From Owenia fusiformis (taxonomy: Eukaryota; Annelida; Polychaeta; Sabellida; Oweniidae), in NCBI GenBank assembly GCA_903813345.2, contig CAIIXF020000457.1, positions 264,513 through 328,512 of the forward strand: a stretch of 64,000 nucleotides of DNA, given 5' to 3'. Every line of letters begins with the position of its first letter. Positions within the stretch are counted from its first letter, which is position 1. This document shows, piece after piece, positions 24,211-35,385 of the stretch. The notes under the pieces are model-generated. The model ran no database searches. It had not been told where the DNA came from and saw nothing but the letters and a program-made list of their open reading frames with translations. The translations under genes and the position numbers were made by a program.

Positions 24211-24897
24211 GATATTTTGGCAACTTTCACGTTTACCCCGCCCCCTAATAATTCTTGCGCCCCCTCTAAATATCAGACCCGTCAGGCGTTGAGGCATGGA
24301 TCAGGATACCCTGACTCCCAAGCTGTGCGACTTCTGGCAACCGCTACACCTATATTCCCGGGGAAAACGCTTTTAGAAAAATTGTCAAATATGGTCGTGT
24401 GTGGGCAAACACGGAGGAGGAGGAGAGGGGTGCGTGCATTGTGTGCGACCCTTCATCAGTTGTGTACCTTATTTTTTGTATGAATTTCTTCCGAATAGTT
24501 ATGCTAGAGGGGTTCTGATATTTATTTCTGTTTTCAAATGAAATAATTTCACCCTTGCCCGACTGACTTGTAGATTATGCACGAATCAAATAGCATGGGG
24601 ATCAGATAATCAGATTGATTCGTATTTTCGCAATCAGATGAATTAACTTATTGTTTTCTCTGATTAAAAGGCGGTTTGAAGCTACTTTTACAGGATTTGT
24701 AAATTCGCAATCAGAGCTTATTTTAATATTTAGTCAGTGCAAGAGGAGGGGACTATAATGTAGAAAATTGTTTTGGTTTCGACTCTAACTGAATAATTTA
24801 TCACAATTGTTAAATAAGCAAACAGAAACAGGTTTAAAAATGAGAATAGAGGCAAAAAAGTCTATACATAAAATGTAATCAAAACCCGGGAATTAAA

Positions 24898-25564
24898 AGC
24901 AATTTTAGACTGTTAGATGATCTCTTCTGTAATCAAGGTGATGTTGGTACACTTCCGCCGTTAGAAAAACAAAGACTAAGACAAAGACTATATAGCAATT
25001 AATCCTTTTGTAATCATTAAATGTTAGATTCTTATTATTTTGTTGGACAATGTTCAGACTTCTGACCAAGATTAAATCATTTATGTTTGTATTTAAAAAT
25101 AGTATTTCAATCAGACAGACGTTCTAATGAGTTAGAAAAATACATTTGTCCATTTCCTCTCAAGAAGTTTTCAAAGGTAATCAAGTCGATTTGTTTGAGT
25201 GTTTAGCATTGTTTTTCATAACTTGACGCTTCCATGAACAGAATGACTTTGAAATGAGTTTTTATAATTTTAGCTTTTATACGGACATGCTTATTGTATA
25301 TTTCTATATGAACGTTGTAGTTATGTGATGTAACATCGCCCCCCCCCCCAATTACAGGTATACAAATTTTGGTCGGAATGCATTAACTTGCAATTAAAAG
25401 CAATTTTAGACTGTTAGATGATCTCTTATGTAATCTAGGTGATGTTGGTACACTTCCGCATTTAAGAAAACAAAGACTAAAACAAAGAGAACTAAGCAAT
25501 TAATCCTTTTGTTATCATTAAATGTTAGATTCTCATTTTTTATTGGACAATATTAAGACTTCTG
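24898..25564. repeat. Direct repeat of ~165 bp, 498 bp apart
   Basis: 24900-25064 and 25398-25564 share GCAATTTTAGACTGTTAGAT, GGTGATGTTGGTACACTTCC and CAATTAATCCTTTTG over their whole length with about 10-15% difference. Each is preceded by AATTAAAA. The spacer is unrelated, with a C-run at 25338. This looks like a segmental duplication or two parallel insertions. Confidence 0.8.
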
Positions 25565-25979
25565 TCTCCGATTGTTATGCAGGTATGTGTATAAAATCAT
25601 GTGAACAACATTATCGTGGAAACTCCCATATTCATTCTCATAATGTCTTACAGCTATTTCGCAAATGACATAATCCTAAACAACATATGGAAATAATAGT
25701 GCAGAACTGAGCGAAAAGAAAGGTGGAACAAATCAGATTAAGATATTTTATTTTTGAAATTCACAGAGGGCAACAGTTGAAGAACAAAAGTTAAAGGCGT
25801 TGTGAAATAGATCGTGCTTTTATATGATCCCCTTCTATAGTACCCTACCCTTTGCATTCGTTCGACTTCACTTCTCTAATGAGAGTTTCGTCTTCTCGCA
25901 GTTTATAATTAGACTCTGCACGCAGCGTAATAGTTCCCCTATTATCCATGTTCATGTTCTCATTTGATTTTTCATCAGT

Positions 25980-26121
25980 TATGACTTGGTAACATTTGTT
26001 CCGATTTTCATTACGGCGCCCGGCCGATTGAGTATTTTGTTCAGAATTGAATACAATTTTGAACAAAATACTCAACGGCCGGGCGCCGGTGCTGAAAATC
26101 TGAGCAAATGTGACCACGGCA
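25980..26121. mobile_element. Palindromic MITE, copy 2
   Basis: A near-perfect palindrome: GGCGCCCGGCCGATTGAGTA, then TTTTGTTCAGAATTGAATAC, and the inverted half ACTCAACGGCCGGGCGCCG, bounded by degraded TTGGTAACATTTGTTCCGA and GAGCAAATGTGACCACGGCA. Same family as 2387-2501 but with a fuller GC-rich stem. The reading frames here are products of the palindrome. Confidence 0.8.
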
Positions 26122-26124
26122 TTA

Positions 26125-26950
26125 TAAAAGCATACTCTTTAATACACGAACAGATTCAAAATGAGACTTTATCTATCAGAGAAATAAAAATGGAAAATTT
26201 GTATTCTGAAAATATTAACTGATGCATTGGTTAGTATTAAATATTAAGTTTTACAGTCGGAAACCTCAAGGGGCGGGAAATTTGATTAAACAAAACGCCG
26301 GATTAATATGTGGACAACTTGCAAATGAAATGTAAGTAACATGACAGAACGAGTATGTACGCCCAATAAATACTTTTATAGTTTTAATGTGCATTCAAAG
26401 GACCCCGTTTGTAAAATTGATAGAAATGAATAGTTTTATTACCGGAAAAAACTGAGAAATATCTACCCGATTCGCCAGAATAGTCATCATCATATCAGTG
26501 CGAAAAATTAGCTATATTTATTTTCTATGCGATATACACCTGATATTGATAGCCTTCCACGATCATGGTCCGTTGACATCATCAACCTTGTGATTTGCCA
26601 TAAGTGATTAACCAACATTTTAAAACAATTTAAAGTCGGGGTTGACGTTTCTTGACTTTTCACACTGACATCCAAACAAAACATAATTTGAAAATAAAAG
26701 GCATAAAATGGCCATTACATTTTTGAACAAAAGTATCAACTTATATTACACTGCACGCAAATACAAAGTGAAAAGAACGTCTTCCCGGAGATTGAAATAC
26801 GGATCGGTAAGTCAACAAATCTAACTGTTAAATAAACAAGCTTAGCCTATGTCTGCGATTGTTTGTCTGAGTGGCCAGATGTTATCCGTTTCGGATAATA
26901 AATTTCTGAGAATACTACTGATATCTAGAATACATCTTCCGTGATATTTT
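26125..26950. other. No gene recognised
   Basis: AT-rich sequence without supported features. Confidence 0.4.
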
Positions 26951-27272
26951 TCATAAAACTACCCTTTGCATTCGTTTGACTTCACTAAAAGAGAGCTTCG
27001 TCTTAGTGTAGTTTAACTAGACTCTGCACGCAGGGTATCGTAAAACAGGCATCTTAGCTGCAATTTTGAATAATAGCGTAATTCATAGCACAATATAAAT
27101 TAACCCGCCTCTGTTTAATTCAAATATGCATTACCCTTAAGAATCATATACTTAGACACCTTTTCATTCTTGATTCGAATTTTTATCTTGTCTTCATCTA
27201 AATTTGTGGATTAATAACAGTTTTTAGTATACAAATTGAACATACAAAATGTAGCGTATTGATTACACGTTA

Positions 27273-27523
27273 CAGTGGCGTAGCCAGCTTTCAGTCGGGG
27301 GGAGTGGGGGGGGGTGCGATCGTGGCATAAAAAATGTTTTTGAAGATTTGTTTTGAATTTTACAAAAATTGGTGCAACTTCGTTCAAAATCGAGCTAGAA
27401 GCTTCAAATAAAAAGCATTTTAAGACTTTTTTCTTCTATCTAATGGTTCTATTTTCATTGGTTATGGAGGAGGGGGGGGGGGGTGCGATCGCACACATCG
27501 CATCCCCCTGGCTACGCCTATGC
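27273..27523. mobile_element. 251-bp TIR element, complete copy (GGCGTAGCCAG family)
   Basis: The left end CAGTGGCGTAGCCAG and right end CTGGCTACGCCTATG are inverted. The subterminal G-run plus GGTGCGATCG motif occurs near both ends (about 27310 and 27480). It is non-coding. Related ends occur at 24196-24210 and near 59099-59130. Confidence 0.75.
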
Positions 27524-27789
27524 GCTATATTAATATAACAAGGTTATCATATCATGCCAATAGTTATATGGTTAACTAATATTAACACAAAATAATAATA
27601 CACGATAATTAAAAAAATAAACCTCGGTATTCGGGCCTAAAATCCAAGGATACGTGTACCATTACTTAAGTGTAAGCTGCAATACCATATCGAATACCTG
27701 TACCATTACTCAATAATAACCACTAGTAAGACCATAATAACAAGCTTAATAACTAGCTTATCGCAAATTATTCCATACGATTTTGTCTT

Positions 27790-28612
27790 GTGCTTACGTT
27801 TGAATTTTTATTTACTTAATCGGTGATGAAATAACTTATAATATTAATGGAAACGTAATTTGACTTCATTTCCAATACCTTCATTTTTTCCATTTTTTCC
27901 TCAATTACAACAGGTCGAAAATTGATGATAAATTTGATGAATTTTTGAAAATCGTCATTCCCATGTAATCCAATGGGAAATGGAGGGTTCGGGGCAAATC
28001 AGAAAACGGGATAACTTTTCAGTAAAAGATTCAGCAAAAAATATTTTTATATAGAAAATTGAATTGTCTAACTTTTTTGAATACTAAGTGTTTAGTTTAT
28101 TTGTTGAATATTAAAGTTACAGCGCTTCAAAGTCATTTTTGAAAAGAAGTTTTCGCTTCCTGTGTTATTTCAATGGGAGGTTTTTTTGAAAAACAATTTT
28201 GACTTTAAAGCCCTATAACTTTGTTGAACCTGAAGAAACATATCAATTTTTTGTTAAATAAAGTTAGCAAATTCAATTACCTGCCTAACTCGTATTTTTT
28301 GCAAGGACTCGGATGGATGGATATTCTGTCATATGACTTGCGGCAAACCTACCATTTCCCATTGGTTAACATGGGAATGTCGATTTTCAAAAATTCATCA
28401 AATTCATCATCAATTTTAGACCTACTGTAATTGAAGAAAAAGATTGAGAAAATTTGGAGGTATTGGAATTAAAGTCAAATTACGTTTCCATCAATAGTAT
28501 AAGTATTTTCATCGCAGGTTAAGTAAATAAAAATTCAAAGGTAAAGAGGCTTTAACACGTAGTTCAATGGGGGAAAAAAGGTTGCCAAACTTATGGAGGG
28601 GAGTGTACATTT
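27790..28612. mobile_element. Foldback element with ~190-bp inverted arms
   Basis: Left arm about 27805-27990 (GAATTTTTATTTACTTAATC, ATGGAAACGTAATTTGAC, AAATTGATGATAAATTTGATG, CCCATGTAATCCAATGGGAA) is inverted in 28345-28545 with small differences. The right side continues into a Tc1/mariner-like terminus GGTTGCCAAACTTATGGAGG followed by GGAGTGTA at 28612. The corresponding left terminus is missing here, but a copy lies at 21389. Confidence 0.7.
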
Positions 28613-28911
28613 AATAACATAATATATTGTAACTCTCAAGAAACACTCGATCAGATCATTGAATTTCAAGTCCTAGACGGGTAGTTTGCTTTTTTATGCA
28701 GGTCAACCTGATAACGTTTCGATTGGTCAATCAGCCTGAAGTCAAACGATGTGTCCATGTCCATATTGTCAATCAATATGGTTTTGCGATACTGTTAGGT
28801 AGCCTAGGTATTATGGGAATCTCGGAACCGCTGAATAACTTAGCATAATATCAGCGATGATGCATTGGATTGTTTAAGGTTGTAATAATTCAAGATCAGA
28901 TAAGTAAATAA

Positions 28912-29046
28912 ATACCGACTTGGGCAAGGCTACAAGTTTCAGAGCCATTAACATTCCTTGAAAGTGACAATGAGCAGCCAACAGATGGACCATCCGTAAA
29001 TCTTGATGATTTTGTCAGCTCAGCTGATAGCCTCCAGATTCCTTGA
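28912..29046 (+). CDS. Short unassigned open frame ending in a stop
   Basis: A 44-codon frame (IPTWARLQVSEPLTF..., then acidic/serine-rich, ending SADSLQIP then TGA) reads more like protein than its surroundings and ends 0.1 kb before the repeat array. It has no convincing start or splice acceptor. It could be the 3' tail of a transposase or an orphan exon, or chance. Confidence 0.15.
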   Translation: MPTWARLQVSEPLTFLESDNEQPTDGPSVNLDDFVSSADSLQIP

Positions 29047-29144
29047 AACAAATGACCATAATTCAAGAATAATATTATCTTTTTACAATTTTTTGAAATC
29101 GTGGTAAGTGGAATCTTTCCAATTACCAATATAGCATTATTATT

Positions 29145-29440
29145 AGACTCCAGATGTCAATCTGGAGTCTATTGTTTTTGCCAGTATTCTTATTATTAGA
29201 CTCCAGATTGAAAATCTGGAGTCTATTGCTTTTGCCAGTTTTCTTTATTATTATTATTATTAGACTCCAGATTGAAAATCTGGAGTCTATTGCTTTTGCC
29301 AGTTTTCTTTATTATTAGACTCCAGATTGAAAATCTGGAGTCTATTGCTTTTGCCAGTTTTCTTTATTATTATTATTATTATTATTAGACTCCAGATTGA
29401 AAATCTGGAGTCTATTGTTTTTGCCTGTTTTCTTTTTTAT
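29145..29440 (+). repeat. Five serial 5'-end stubs of the array element
   Basis: A hairpin AGACTCCAGATT-gaa-AATCTGGAGTCT followed by ATTG(T/C)TTTTGCC(A/T)GTTTTCTT and (TTA)n begins at 29145, 29198, 29262, 29317 and 29387. Spacing of 53-70 bp varies with the TTA tract. Only the last leads into a full unit. Confidence 0.9.
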
Positions 29441-31329
29441 TATTCTTTTTTCTTCCTCCTCACCAAATTTCTCGTCAACTATAACAGCTTACTTAATCCA
29501 ACTTACATGGTTAACTAAACACTGTATCCGGCTTTCTGGGAAATTAGGTCAAATTTTTATCTAGGTCAAAGGTCAAGAACTAGGTCAAATCCAGTGCTTT
29601 GTCACTTTTTCCCATTATCTCGGTCGTCCTTCAATATTTTTGATCTGGTTTTTTTTCATTGTGTTCCTCATAAAAAAGTAGAAAAGCTAGGGTCGATTTA
29701 GTTTTTTGGTATCTCAAACCCATTTCGAGATATCAGTGTCCGAAAACGAGGTCCAAAAAAAAGTTCTCCGAATCCAATGTCCAGGATATCAGTCTTATAG
29801 GACATTTTCTCAGGATTCCGAATCTGAAAACCAAATTTCGATTTGACTTCCGGTTCAGAAGTTATGGCGTTTTGAAAATTCAAAAATCGCTAAATTTGGT
29901 GCCCCATGTTAATTCAATGGGAAAACATATTTTTTTGAAGTGTAAAATACGAGATATAGACTAAGCACAGCTAAACATAATGGAAGCCCATAAAAGAAAG
30001 GGACAACAATACCTTCTTTTCATAAAAATTTGGTCACCAAAATGCCTAGGTCAAAATCTAGGTCAAATTCAAAGTTTTTCCTTATTTTTGCGATTGTGAC
30101 ACTACAGATTAATTATATTCTTCGAAATTTTGTATACATGTAGCCAAGAGTGTGCTAATAGTGTAAGCCTTTTGCCGTCAGAAAGTATTTTGACCCACTT
30201 TTGAGATATGGTGTCCGAAAAGTAGGTCAAACTAAAAAGTTCTCCAAATTTAACGTATGAGTTATAAGTTAAGGGTAGAATTTTCTCAGGAATCCAAATC
30301 TGCAATCCAAATTTCAATCCGACTATTAGTTCGGAAGTTATGTCGTTTTGAAAGCTCAAAAATCGCTAAATTTGGTGCCCCATGTTATGGCAATGGGAAA
30401 AAGATTTTTTTGAAGTGTAAAATACGAGATATAGACTGAGTACAGCTTTACATAATGAAAGCCTATAAAAGAAAGGGACCTCAAAAGCTAGCTAGCTTCA
30501 CAATTTGGACACCAAAATGCCTAGGTCAAAATCTAGGTCAAATTTATAGTTTTAACTTATTTTTGCGATTCTGACACTACACTTGAATAATTTCCTTCAA
30601 AATTTTGTATACAGGTAGCAAAGAATGTGCTTATAGTGTTAGCCTTTTGCCGTCAGAAAGTATTTTGACCCACTTTTGAGATATAGTGTCCGAAAAGCAG
30701 GTCAACATGAAAGTTTCTCCAAATTTAACGTATGAGTTATGAATTAAGGGTAGAATTTTCTCGGGAATCCGAATCTGCAAATCAAATTTCAATCCGACAC
30801 CGGGTTTGGAAGTAATGGCGTTTTGAAAAATTAAAAAATTGTTATTTTGATATCCCATGTTATGTCAATTATCTTTGTCACTATTCGTCGTTATTCCTTT
30901 ATTTTTTTCATCATGTAGCTTAAAGACAGTCCTTTCATTATTGTAACTGTCTTTTTTGATTACTCTTACCGATTTTGAGGAATGGCGTCCGGAAAGTAGG
31001 TCAACACAAAAAGTTCTCAAAATTTAATGTATGAGTTATGACACAAACGTAGAATTGTCTCAGAAATTCGAATCTGCAAACCAAATTTCGACCCAAATTC
31101 TGGTTAGATAGTTATAGCTGTTTGGAGTCTCGAAAAGTCGATATTATGATATCCCCATGTTAAGCCAATGGAGACGAAGATAACCTACTTAAGAGTTGTC
31201 TGAATGTCTATATTCTAGATGACTCAGCTTATTCTGAATGGCTCAGCTTACAGTATTTTGGATGACTCAGCTTAAAAAAAGTTTTAAATCTGGAGTCTTA
31301 AATTGAACTTGTTCAATTTACATGTCTAG
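29387..31329 (+). mobile_element. Array unit A1
   Basis: It starts with the 5' hairpin, has the ACTGTATCCGGCTTTCTGGG leader, a DR1 (AGGTCAAAGGTCA) at 29563-29575, subrepeats at about 29718, 30190, 30668 and 30970, TGACTCAGC at 31220 and 31263, the terminal hairpin and CTAG at 31326-31329. Confidence 0.75.
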
Positions 31330-32635
31330 TTATTATTATTTTTCTTCCTCCTCACCAAATTTCTCGTCAACTATAACAGCTTACTTAATCCAACTTATAT
31401 GGTTAACTAAAGACTGAAACCGGCTTTCTGGGAAATTAGGTCAAATTTTTATCTAGGTCAAAGGTCAAGAACTAGGTCAAATCTTACATTTTCAACATTC
31501 TTCATCATATCTTCGTCAATATTCTTCGTAACTCCTTCATCTTTTTTTCATCGTGTAGCTTAGAAAAAGGCGAATCAAAGATATGACATCAGAATTTTGA
31601 TTACTCTTACCGATTTTGAGATATGGCGTCCGAAATATAGGTCATGCCTAAACATGCTCCAAATCGAATGTGTGAGCTATGAAAAAGATGTAGAATTTTC
31701 TCAGGAATCCAAATCTGCAAACCAAATTTGGATCGGACTTCCGGTTCGGAAGTTATGGCGTTTTGAAAGCTCAAAAATCGCTAAATTTGGTGCCTATGTT
31801 AAGTCAATGGGAAAAAAGACTTTTTCGAAGTGTAAAATACAGGATATTGACTGAGTACAGCTTAACATAATGAATGCTTATAAAAGAAGGGGACCTCAAA
31901 AGCTACATAGCTTCAAAATTTGGACACCAAAATGCCTAGGTCAAAATCTAGGTCAAATTCATAGTTTTTCCTTATTTTTACGATTCTGACACCACACTTT
32001 AATAATTTACTTCAAAATTTTGTATACAGGTAGCAAAGAGTGTGCTAATAGTGTTAGCCTTTTGCCGTCAGAAAGTGTTTTGACCCACTTTTGAGATATG
32101 GTGTCCGAAAAGTAGGTCAAAATAAGAAATTCTCCAGATTCAACGTATGAGTTATGAATTAAGGGTAGAATTTTCTCAGGAATCTGAATCTGCAAACCAA
32201 ATTTCAATCCGACTGCCGGTTCGGAAGTTATGGCGTGTCCAAAAAGTAGGTCAAAATAAAAAAAATTCCAAATTTAACGTATGAGTTATGAATTAGGGGT
32301 AGAATTTTGTCAGGAATCCGAATCTGCAAACCAAATTTCGATCCGACTTCCGGTTCGAAAGTTATGGCGTTTTGAAAGCTCAAAAATCGCTAAATTTGGT
32401 GCCCCATGTTATGTCAATGAGAAAAAGGATTTTTTGAAGTGTAAAATACCAGATATAGACTAAGTAGAGCTTAATATTCTGAAAGCCTATAAAAGGAGGG
32501 TACCTCGATGGCTATCTAGCTTTAAAATTTGGACGCAAAAATGCCTTGGTCAAGATCTAGGTCAAATTCATAGTTTTTCCTTATTTTTGCGATTCTGACA
32601 TTACACTTTAAGGATTTGGTTCAAAATTTTGTATA

Positions 32636-33399
32636 GTTTTTTTTTTATAGTTTATATAGTTTATTATAGTGTCACAGGTTCATACATATACAATAAAATA
32701 CAATACTAAAATACATTAATAAAAAACCTCTAGCCGATGCCGGCTTATGAGACACTTATATTAATACATAAATAGCATCAATATTACAATGTTATTGCAA
32801 ACGTTCCAGATTAAATGCCCTCTTTTGAAACATTTTATATATAGAGGAAGCAATTTTCCTTTGACTAGATTTACATGTCATTATAAAGTGGAGTGTAATA
32901 TTATCAACACTAAAATTATCAAATGAATCTCTTAAATATGAAAATAGGTCATTTCTGATATCTATATAATGTGTACAGTCTAACAGAAAATGTTTTTCAT
33001 CTTCTACTTGGTCACTATCACATAAAAGACATTTTCTGTTGTGTAATGGAATGTTATTAAAGCGACCTGTCTCTATGGCTAACTTCAAAGTACCAGATCT
33101 AAATTCTGCCAGTATTTTTCTATGGTGTCTTGGCAAGTTTTCCTTTATAAACTGTTCAGTGCACACACCGAATTTAAATTCCCTATATGTTCTTAACTTA
33201 TTTCCATTTATAAGGTTTCCCTTGTCATTCCATATGTTATTTAAGAATGGGTCTTGACTTTGGAAGTGTAGTTGAACATTTTGGACTGTTTGTTTGATAT
33301 TGATTGGTTGTTCCATTTCTAAAACATGGCCCTGGTTTGCTTTTTGAATAATATTGAGCACTTTATTGTCCCAGCTTGATTTTCTCCTTATTGGCCAGC
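32636..33399 (-). mobile_element. 5'-truncated non-LTR retrotransposon insertion
   Basis: Interrupts a unit whose uninterrupted form reads TTTTGTATACAGGTAGC. Left flank ends TTTTGTATA and right flank resumes TATACAGGTAGC, giving a 4-bp TATA duplication. Read on the minus strand the element is 5'-truncated inside a coding frame, then has a short AT-rich 3' region ending in an A-rich tail (complement of TTTTTTTTTT at about 32637). These are hallmarks of target-primed reverse transcription. Confidence 0.85.
32792..33399 (-). pseudogene. LINE ORF2 C-terminal fragment
   Basis: About 200 codons are open from the truncation point to a stop near 32792. Recognisable blocks in order: a KLRTYREFKFG segment, FRSGTLKLAIETGRFNNIP, and a zinc-knuckle-like RKCLLCDSDQVEDEKHFLLD followed by C (C-x2-C-x9-H-x4-C), then an IRN segment. 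This arrangement follows the reverse transcriptase domain in many invertebrate LINE polyproteins. The frame lacks the catalytic RT and endonuclease domains, so it is a dead-on-arrival copy. The frame itself has no internal stops, which suggests a recent insertion. LINE clade not determined. Confidence 0.85.
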
Positions 33400-33821
33400 T
33401 ATACAGGTAGCAAAGAGTGTGCTTATAGTGTTAGCCTTCTGCCGTCAGAAAGTTTTTTGACCCACTTTTGAGATATGGTGTCCGAAATGTAGGTCAAAAT
33501 AAAAAATTCTCCAAATTAAACGTATGAGTTATGAATTAAGGGTAGAATTTTCTCAGAAATCAGAATCTTTAAACCAAATTTCAATCTAACTTCTGGTTAG
33601 ATAGTTATAGCGGTTTGAAGTCTCGAAAAGTCGATATGATGATATCCCCATGTTAAGCCAATAGAGTCGAAGATAGCCTTCTTAAAAGTTGTCTAAATGT
33701 CTACATTCTAGCTGACTCAGCTTATTCTGAATGACTCAGCTTACAAGTCCTGGATGACTCAGCTTAAAAAAAGTTTGAAATCTGGAGTCTTAAATTGAAC
33801 TTGTTCAATTTACATGTCTAG

Positions 33822-35385
33822 TTATTATTATTCTTCCTCCTCACCAAATTTGTCGTCAACTATAACAGCTTACTTAATCCAACTTACATGGTTGACTAAG
33901 GACTGTATCCGGCTTTCTGGGAAATTAGGTCAAATTTCTATCTAGGTCATAGGTCAAGAACTAGGTCAAATCTTGGATTTTCACTAATTCACCACTTTTC
34001 TCAGTCGTCTTTCAATATTTTTGCTCCGGGTTTTTTTCATCATGTTCCTTGGAAAAAACGCTAATTCCGTAAGGCAAATCGTTTTTTGATTACTCTTACC
34101 GATTTTGAGATATTGCGTCCGAAAAGTAGGTCAGAACAAAAAACTCTCCAAATTCAACATGTGAGTTATGAAATAAGTGTAGAATGATCTCAGGAATCCG
34201 AATCTGCAAACCAAATTTGGATCTGACTTCCGGTTCGGAAGTTATGGCGTTTTGAAAGCTCAAAAATCGCTAAATTTGGTGCCTATGTTAAGTCAATGGG
34301 AAAAAAGACTTTTTCGAAGTGTAAAATACAAGATATAGACTGAGTACAGCTTAACATAATGAATGCTTATAAAAGAAGGGGACCTCAAAAGCTACATAGC
34401 TTCAAAATTTGGACACCAAAATGCCTAGGTCAAAATCTAGGTCAAATTCATAGTTTTTCCTTATTTTTACGATTCTGACACTACACTTTAATAATTTACT
34501 TCAAAATTTTGTATACAGGTAGCAAAGAGTGTGCTAATAGTGTTAGCCTTTTGCCGTCTGAAAGTATTTTGACCCACTTTTGAGATATGGTGTCCGAAAA
34601 GTAGGTCAAAATAAAAAGTTCCCCAAATTTAACATATGAGCTATGAATTAAGGGTAGAATTTTCCAAGAAATCCGAATCTGCAAACCAAATTTCAATCCG
34701 ACTTTCGGTGCGGAAGTTATGGCGTTTTGAAAGCTCAAAAATCGCAAAATTTGGTGCCCCATGTTATGTCAATGAGAAAAAAGATTTTTTTGAAGTGTAA
34801 AATACCAGATATAAACTGAGTACAGCTTAACATTCTGAAAGCCTATAAAAGAAGGGGACCTCGAAGGCTATCTAGCTTTAAAATGTGGACACCAAAATGC
34901 CTAGGTCAAAATCATAGTTTTTCCTTATTTTTGCGATTCTGACATTACACTTTAATGATTTGCTTCGAAGTTTTGTACACAGGTAGCAAAGAGTGTGCTT
35001 ATAGTGTTAGCCTTCTGCCGTCAGAAAGTATTTTGACCCACTTTCGAGATATGGTGTCTGAAAAGTAGGTCAAAATAAAAAGTTCTCCAAATTTAACGTA
35101 TGAGTTATGAATTAAGGGTAGAATTTCTCAGGAATCAGAATCTTTAAACCAAATTTCGATCCAACTTCTGATTAGATAGTTATAGCGGTTTGAAGTCTCG
35201 AAAAGTTGATATGATGATATCCCCATGTTAAGCCAATGGAGTCGAAGATAACATCGTCTAAATGACTATATTCTAGCTGACTCAGCTTATTCTGGATGAC
35301 AGCTTACAGTTTTTTGGATGACTCAGCTTAAAAAAAGTTTGAAATCTGGAGTCTTAAATTGAACTTGTTCAATTTACATGTCTAG
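33822..35385 (+). mobile_element. Array unit C1
   Basis: Leader GGACTGTATCCGGC with CTTGGATTTTCACTAATTC, variant DR1 AGGTCATAGGTCA at 33944-33956, CTAG at 35382-35385. At 1564 bp it is nearly the same length as C2 (1570 bp). Confidence 0.75.

Larger units (their letters stand above)
25845..27035. repeat. Pair of ~80-bp direct repeats (TACCCTTTGCATTCGTT)
   Basis: TACCCTTTGCATTCGTTCGA at about 25845 and TACCCTTTGCATTCGTTTGA at about 26961 are both followed by CTTCACT..GAG(A/C)(G)TTTCGTCTT and AGACTCTGCACGCAG. The first is immediately left of a MITE. Confidence 0.65.
31330..33821 (+). mobile_element. Array unit B1 (with LINE insertion)
   Basis: Leader ACTGAAACCGGC with CTTACATTTTCAACATTC, DR1 at 31455-31467, CTAG at 33818-33821. 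Length is 2492 bp; without the LINE at 32636-33399 it is about 1728 bp, the same as unit B2 (1723 bp), which serves as an empty-site comparison. Confidence 0.75.

Noticed and set aside
25845-26222. Frames of 78-90 codons on both strands
   Set aside because: Both read through the palindromic MITE, which explains why the two strands give similar peptides.
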